Source: Auriscalpium vulgare (taxonomy: Eukaryota > Basidiomycota > Agaricomycetes > Russulales > Auriscalpiaceae). From it: 64,000 bases of DNA. Made by a program: the position numbers and the translations under genes. The first letter of the stretch is position 1; every line of letters starts with the position of its first letter. Location of the stretch: positions 930,001 to 994,000 of the forward strand of contig JAHBBC010000005.1 of assembly GCA_019915015.1 (NCBI GenBank), read 5' to 3'. Under the pieces are notes generated by a model, which ran no database searches, was not told where the DNA came from, and saw nothing but the letters and a program-made list of their open reading frames with translations. Below, one piece after another: positions 59,610 to 64,000 of the stretch.

Positions 59610-62523
59610 ATGCCAAAAGCAACGAAAAAAAAGAAAGAAAAGGCGGCAGACTTCGCGGTGAATTCTACCGTCCTGCATTGCATACACATGTTCTGACTAG
59701 TCTGCTCCCCTCAAGAAAGCGAAGCTGAAACTTGGAAAGGGAAAGCAAGCGCCCACTAACCAGATAGACACCTCGTTCAAAGCTCGATGTGCGTCTCCGA
59801 GTTCCTGCTAGGCAAAGTTTGACTCACAGCAACGATGATTCGGCTTATCTAGCTATTGCTCTTCCTCACCAAAGCATTGCAGCCCTTAAGGATGACCTCG
59901 AGCCAACTACCAGGCGAAAACTCAACTTCAGTGACCTCATTGCGCATTTGAAGCATCACAATGCAGGATCAAGACGCGGTCAGCCTGATTCACATCCGAC
60001 GGGCCTGTAAAACTTACAATTTAATTTTCAAGATGCCATTGCTGGTCTGCGCGAACTTCTGGAGGGTCATCTGGAGCTGATTGAGCCATCGCTTCCCACT
60101 CTGGTCACCGCATGTGTGAGGATAATCGCGGACGAGGTATAGTCAAATCGTTCTACCCAAAGACAGACGATGAACACCTACATAGGATGCCAGCGTTCGA
60201 AAAATGTTGCTATCGTTTTTTGGCTGGTTGCTGCCTCGAATACCCGCCGTAGGACCTTTCTCTTCACACTGACATGCTTGCAAGCTCATCGTTCCTTGCA
60301 GGAAAACCTAGCACCGCACTCACCAGTGCTGCTACTTTTTACCACCTCTGCTCAATCACACATATTTCCAGAAATACAAATCGACGCTGTTCGGTTACTG
60401 GATTTGTTGTTGGATCACATTCCGCGTGTGGTTGTTGAAGGGTGCAGAGACGGCAAGGGCGGACATGGAAAGCGCGTGCTCGAAGGGTACCTTAGTATTC
60501 TCAGCGCTGGAACGAAGTTTGGCGAAGACGGAGGTAATGAAAATGGTCCACGCGATCGCTCGCACTTGGCTTACTCCGAGCTCAGACAGCGGCCCAGTAC
60601 GAGCAACATCCACAGCGAGCGTCGTCCTTTCTACAGCTGTAAGCCTGTCCTCTTTTTACGTTCGCGACCTGCAAGTGACGCTTCTTCAGTCAAAACTTGT
60701 GGTTTTGCGATCGTTGGCGAAGTTCCTGCGGATAGTTTTTGTCACGGCGCAAGCTGGTAGCCTGGTGGACGACCCTTCCAGTTCACAAACGCATTGGTAC
60801 TTGGCATCTTCATTCATCAGCCAGAGTGCATATGAGGCGTTCGATACTCTGCTCCGATCTACTACTCAAAATCCATCGCATGCTGGGTCACCAACCAGGA
60901 AATGGCAGTCCGAAGTCGACCCGGAAGACGATGTAGATCATTTTTCAGAGCGCGCCTTCCGGCCCATGGAGGCTTCGTGGAGTCTTCAGGATATCACGGA
61001 GAACTTCTCCACGCGCTCAGTCTTGACTGGCTATATGAAGGCCCAAGGCGATGCCTTGCAGACGGACTTCGAGTCTGTGAGTGTCCAATTCCTCTCACTG
61101 TTTTGTGCTGCCAAGCTCATATCTGCGCCCTTGAAGAGACTGGCACGGACATTGCATCCAATCCTGTTGTCTTCCTTCCTCGATTGCTCTCCAGTTGTCT
61201 TCTCTCCCACTTCTGCGCCTCCGACTTCTGAACTCGGGACAGTCTTGGCTTTAGCCGACATCTACCGTAGCATCTATAGCGCTCTGATCCAACGGCTCCA
61301 GGTATGAAACACTTCACATGCATGAAATGACTGAGAACTAAGGCACCCCAACAGTCGAAGACGCACAAGCAAACTGATTTCGCTGGTTTACAGGCAATAC
61401 TCAGCCGTATGTCGATATACTTCCCTTTCAGCCCGAGCACTCTCGTCAGTCGCGATATCAAGGTGAGTGGTCATCAATGCTTCATCTATGGTGTGCTGAC
61501 TTTAGAGACTTGGCTCAGGTGGAGCAGGCTTTTCAAGACCTTAGTCTCATCTTCTGCGAGTTGACATCTATTCTATCCCTTACCGCGGCCACAGAATCCG
61601 CTGGCCAGAAACAAAATAGTGCTCTCAATGACGCTCTGACGTCCCAGGCAGAAGCTGTCAGCGGATATGTTGTGGAACTCCTTCATGGAGGGCCGTCGAC
61701 CTCCAGCATCGTCGGCAGACCTATAACTTCCCAGGCATTCACAGGGCTTCTGCCCACGATATGGTCCCTCCTGAATACCGGACAGATCAGCCGAGCACCG
61801 ACGTCCTCCAGTGTCCTTACCGCCTTGCTCGACCACGCTTTGCGAACATCGTCTTCATCTGCCGTGCAAGGACCCTCTATAGACTTTCTCTCTCACCTGA
61901 TGCTCGTGAGTCTTATGGCGAATCCCTTGGGTCTTACATGATGATGTGTCTATTGCAGATGGACACTGATCCTGGATACACCGGTTCCTTCTCTGTGGCA
62001 GGTCGACCTGGCGCCCACGACATGTTCGAACAGTGGATTTTAAAATTACCTAAGGTCTTATGGGAGATCGGGGACAAAGACCCTGATAAAACAGAAGTAA
62101 GGCTATTCATTCATGTAGCAGCTGATGCGTTGGTTGACTTCGTTCATCCTAGGTTGTATTCCGATTTCTTCTACGCCTCATGCAACGGCGATCAACCGTC
62201 GTGCACACCCAGGTGTGTTTACATATTGATCCCGGCTGGGCTGAGCTTTGCCTAATAACTTACTTGAGCAGCTGGTCGCAAAGCTTTCTGAGCGGTTCAT
62301 CCCGTACTTTGCCTTCACACATCCCACGCGTGGCGAGCTTGCCGGCCCCTTCGGACGACTAGAGACGCCTGCGCTTCGCAGGTTGGTACTTGATGCGATG
62401 TTGGTCGTTTTGTCTTTCGTAGATGGTGGAGTCCGACGCCAACTTGATGGAGCGGTGCAGAAGGGCGTGAGAGGAACAGATCAAGAATCGTACTGGAGGG
62501 AACTCAACGCTACACTACATTGA
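59610..62523 (+). CDS. ipi1: Ipi1/TEX10-like pre-rRNA processing protein
   Basis: Met at 59610 (MPKATKKKKEKAADFA / KKAKLKLGKGKQAPTNQIDT, SFKARSIALPHQSIAALKDD) shows the conserved Ipi1 N-terminus, joined over introns of about 56 and 65 bases. LNFSDLIAHLKHHNAGSRR / DAIAGLRELLEGHLELIEPS and the HEAT-like helices DASVRKMLLSFFGWLLPRIP / ENLAPHSPVLLLFTTSAQSH follow. About ten further short exons continue to ...GDKDPDKTE and LVAKLSERFIPYFAFTHPTR, ending YWRELNATLH at 62523. Later junctions (61080-61310, 62080-62280) are less certain. Ipi1 works with Rix1 and Ipi3 in ITS2 processing and maturation of pre-60S ribosomes in the nucleus. Confidence 0.88.
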
Positions 62524-62731
62524 CGGATGAACAGTAGGATATTACTATGCATGTATTGGTGCCTGTCCAATGCAGGAAACCGTGCGCCGAGCGATCCCGT
62601 TGTCTCCCTCACACAAAGATAGCTTAGCTACGTCTCCGAGACTCATTGACGAGGGAATTCTGCAGCAAGATAGTTGCTGTCAGACAACGTAAGAGGATAT
62701 GCACAACGGAAGAATACTGACAAGCGTACAA
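62524..62731. other. Convergent spacer
   Basis: About 200 bases between the IPI1 and PIG-Y-like stops. No feature seen. Confidence 0.5.
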
Positions 62732-63026
62732 TCATGAGTTCATGAAGTACTGCCATCCTACCCAATTGGCGATGACGAAGTACGACGTTGTGGGTATGAT
62801 GAGAAGGGCAAAAGACTTGTAGTGAACATCAGTAATCATGATGTCCAGAATCTACGATAACGAAAGCAAGCTGTGAGTCTTGAGCATAAGACCAAGCAGG
62901 GCAACTGACACGTATGCCTGAGAGAGGCAAGAAAGCGCTGAAAAGCAACGTGTGCGCCCCCAGCACGAACAGGAGAATGGCCGAAGCGATGAAGAAATAC
63001 CCCGTCTCGGCTGAAGGCAAGGGCAT
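62732..63026 (-). CDS. Small two-span membrane protein, PIG-Y-like
   Basis: Two exons, about 80 residues: MPLPSAETGYFFIASAILLF, VLGAHTLLFSAFLPLSGIR, then, after a GTCAGT intron, ILDIMITDVHYKSFALLIIP, TTSYFVIANWVGWQYFMNS. Two hydrophobic hairpin helices and the ending W-x-G-W-x-F-x-N resemble PIG-Y/Eri1, the small subunit of the ER enzyme that starts GPI-anchor synthesis (GPI-N-acetylglucosaminyltransferase). Homology is by pattern only; DPM2/DPM3-type subunits are an alternative. Confidence 0.65.
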
Positions 63027-63271
63027 CGTTTTAAGATGACATGTGGATGACAGTTCGAACGAAGTTGACCGTACAGTTGAACGTTGAACGTAACATTGAA
63101 GCTGAGCGCTCTCGCGCCGCGCTCGTCACCTTCAACGAAACTGGACCCGGCATCCAGTACTACATTACATAGTAGACATTCGTTGCGAGTGGGCGTAAAT
63201 AAGTCATGAGCGCGTATATTGTGAATTGGGCTTTGTCTAAGTCGCATCGTGAAGCCCCTCCGCACGCGCTT
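63027..63271. other. Short spacer
   Basis: About 245 bases between the PIG-Y-like start and the stop of the FAHD1-like gene. Presumed promoter of the PIG-Y-like gene. Confidence 0.4.
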
Positions 63272-64000
63272 CTATTCTCCGGGCTGGTAGAGATATCCAG
63301 CATTCCTCGCGACCGTACCGAACGCCAGTCTCAACAACTCCTTCTCAGTGGCACCGTCAGCCAGACCGCATTCAACTTCGTCGCCTGCGTTCAAGGGCCC
63401 TACGCCAGCCGGGGTACCGGTCAAGATAAGATCGCCCTCCTGCTGGGATTGAGCATGCAGCTCATGGCACATTCACAGGACCACATACCTCTAAAGTCAT
63501 AATGGAAGAGACATGCTCAATGAGCCTGGAAATTCCAAAGATCATATCCGCCGTGTTTCCTTTCTGCTTGAATTCTCCATTGATCTACACGATAAACCAT
63601 TAGATTTTTATGATGACTGTAGCTGGACTAGATACCTTCAACCACAGGGACAGGTTGTGGGGGTCGGAGACTTGCGATTTTGGAATGAAAGAGCTGCGAA
63701 TCGGGTTTGTATGCTGGTCGGCCCTACAGAGTCTTACACACATACCTTATGGGTGTGAAGGTATCAAACCCTTTCACTGCAGACCACGGCAGGCCTTTCT
63801 TCTTAACTTCGTCTTGTAAATTCCGAGCTGTCATGTCTACAGCGAGCGCTAGAATTCCTCATCCCTAAGCTATGCTGTGAGCCGTGATGACACGCAACGC
63901 ACCATAACCCGCGATATGAGAGTATGCATCCTCTTCGGATATCTCTCTGCCACCCTTCCCAATCACCACTCCAAGCTCGACTGCGATAAAAAAATACGGG
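63272..64000 (-). CDS. Fumarylacetoacetate hydrolase-family protein (FAHD1-like), 5' end outside window
   Basis: The 3' part is inside the window; the first exon(s) lie beyond base 64000. Exons in phase: [20 protein letters not shown] / [34 protein letters not shown] / [20 protein letters not shown] / [32 protein letters not shown] / [20 protein letters not shown] and DEVECGL. These are the FAH-fold active-site blocks (E-L-x-V-V-I-G, D-x-T-A-R, K-x-F-D, G-T-P-x-G-V-G). Mammalian FAHD1 is a mitochondrial acylpyruvase and oxaloacetate decarboxylase. Targeting cannot be judged because the start is missing. Confidence 0.93.

Overview
This is a nuclear genome window from a basidiomycete fungus, most likely an Agaricomycete. 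The evidence is a dense run of genes with many short introns of about 45-70 bases (GT donors, CTGAC-like branch points, AG acceptors), GC-rich coding sequence, and basidiomycete-type families: a Set3-type PHD/SET protein, a Cdc10-type septin, a DUF6697-like protein, a KRE9/KNH-type secreted protein, a terpene synthase and F-box proteins. I checked exon joins by hand, matching reading frame and splice phase across each intron. All homology calls are from recognition, not from searches.

Layout. 0-11 kb: a CCCH zinc-finger protein (minus) divergent from a SET3-like chromatin protein (plus), then a SNF2-type helicase (minus). 11-20 kb: a P4-type phospholipid flippase (minus) whose second coding exon is split by a 3.4 kb PIF/Harbinger transposon. 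That element has 68-base perfect inverted repeats, a two-gene content (DDE transposase plus Myb/SANT-like accessory protein) and a 3-base duplication. 20-25 kb: a 5.3 kb hAT transposon with 20-base inverted repeats and an 8-base target duplication. Its single spliced gene joins a Ulp1-like cysteine-protease domain to a hAT transposase. 25-36.5 kb: septin, F-box protein, DUF6697-like protein, the Hsp90 activator Aha1 (here with a predicted C-terminal membrane anchor), a DUF3429 mitochondrial membrane protein and a sesquiterpene-type synthase. 36.5-46.6 kb: a sparse part with an F-box/WD40 protein, a single-pass SH3 membrane protein, a small KRE9/KNH secreted protein and about 5 kb without a convincing gene. 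46.6-64 kb: compact housekeeping genes, namely FAN1 nuclease, SNW1/Prp45 splicing factor, NEDD1, HEM2, a Trf4-type poly(A) polymerase head-to-head with IPI1, a PIG-Y-like subunit and a truncated FAHD1-type hydrolase.

Functional themes: RNA and ribosome biogenesis (Trf4, Ipi1, Prp45), DNA repair and chromatin (FAN1, SNF2, Set3), cytoskeleton (septin, NEDD1), membrane (flippase, PIG-Y, SH3 protein) and selfish DNA. No operons or RNA genes were recognised.

Several genes between 10 and 31 kb need single-base frame corrections, nearly all missing bases in or beside short homopolymers. This may be uncorrected long-read sequencing error or real decay, so disruption calls based only on frameshifts are provisional. 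The Harbinger insertion does not depend on that question.
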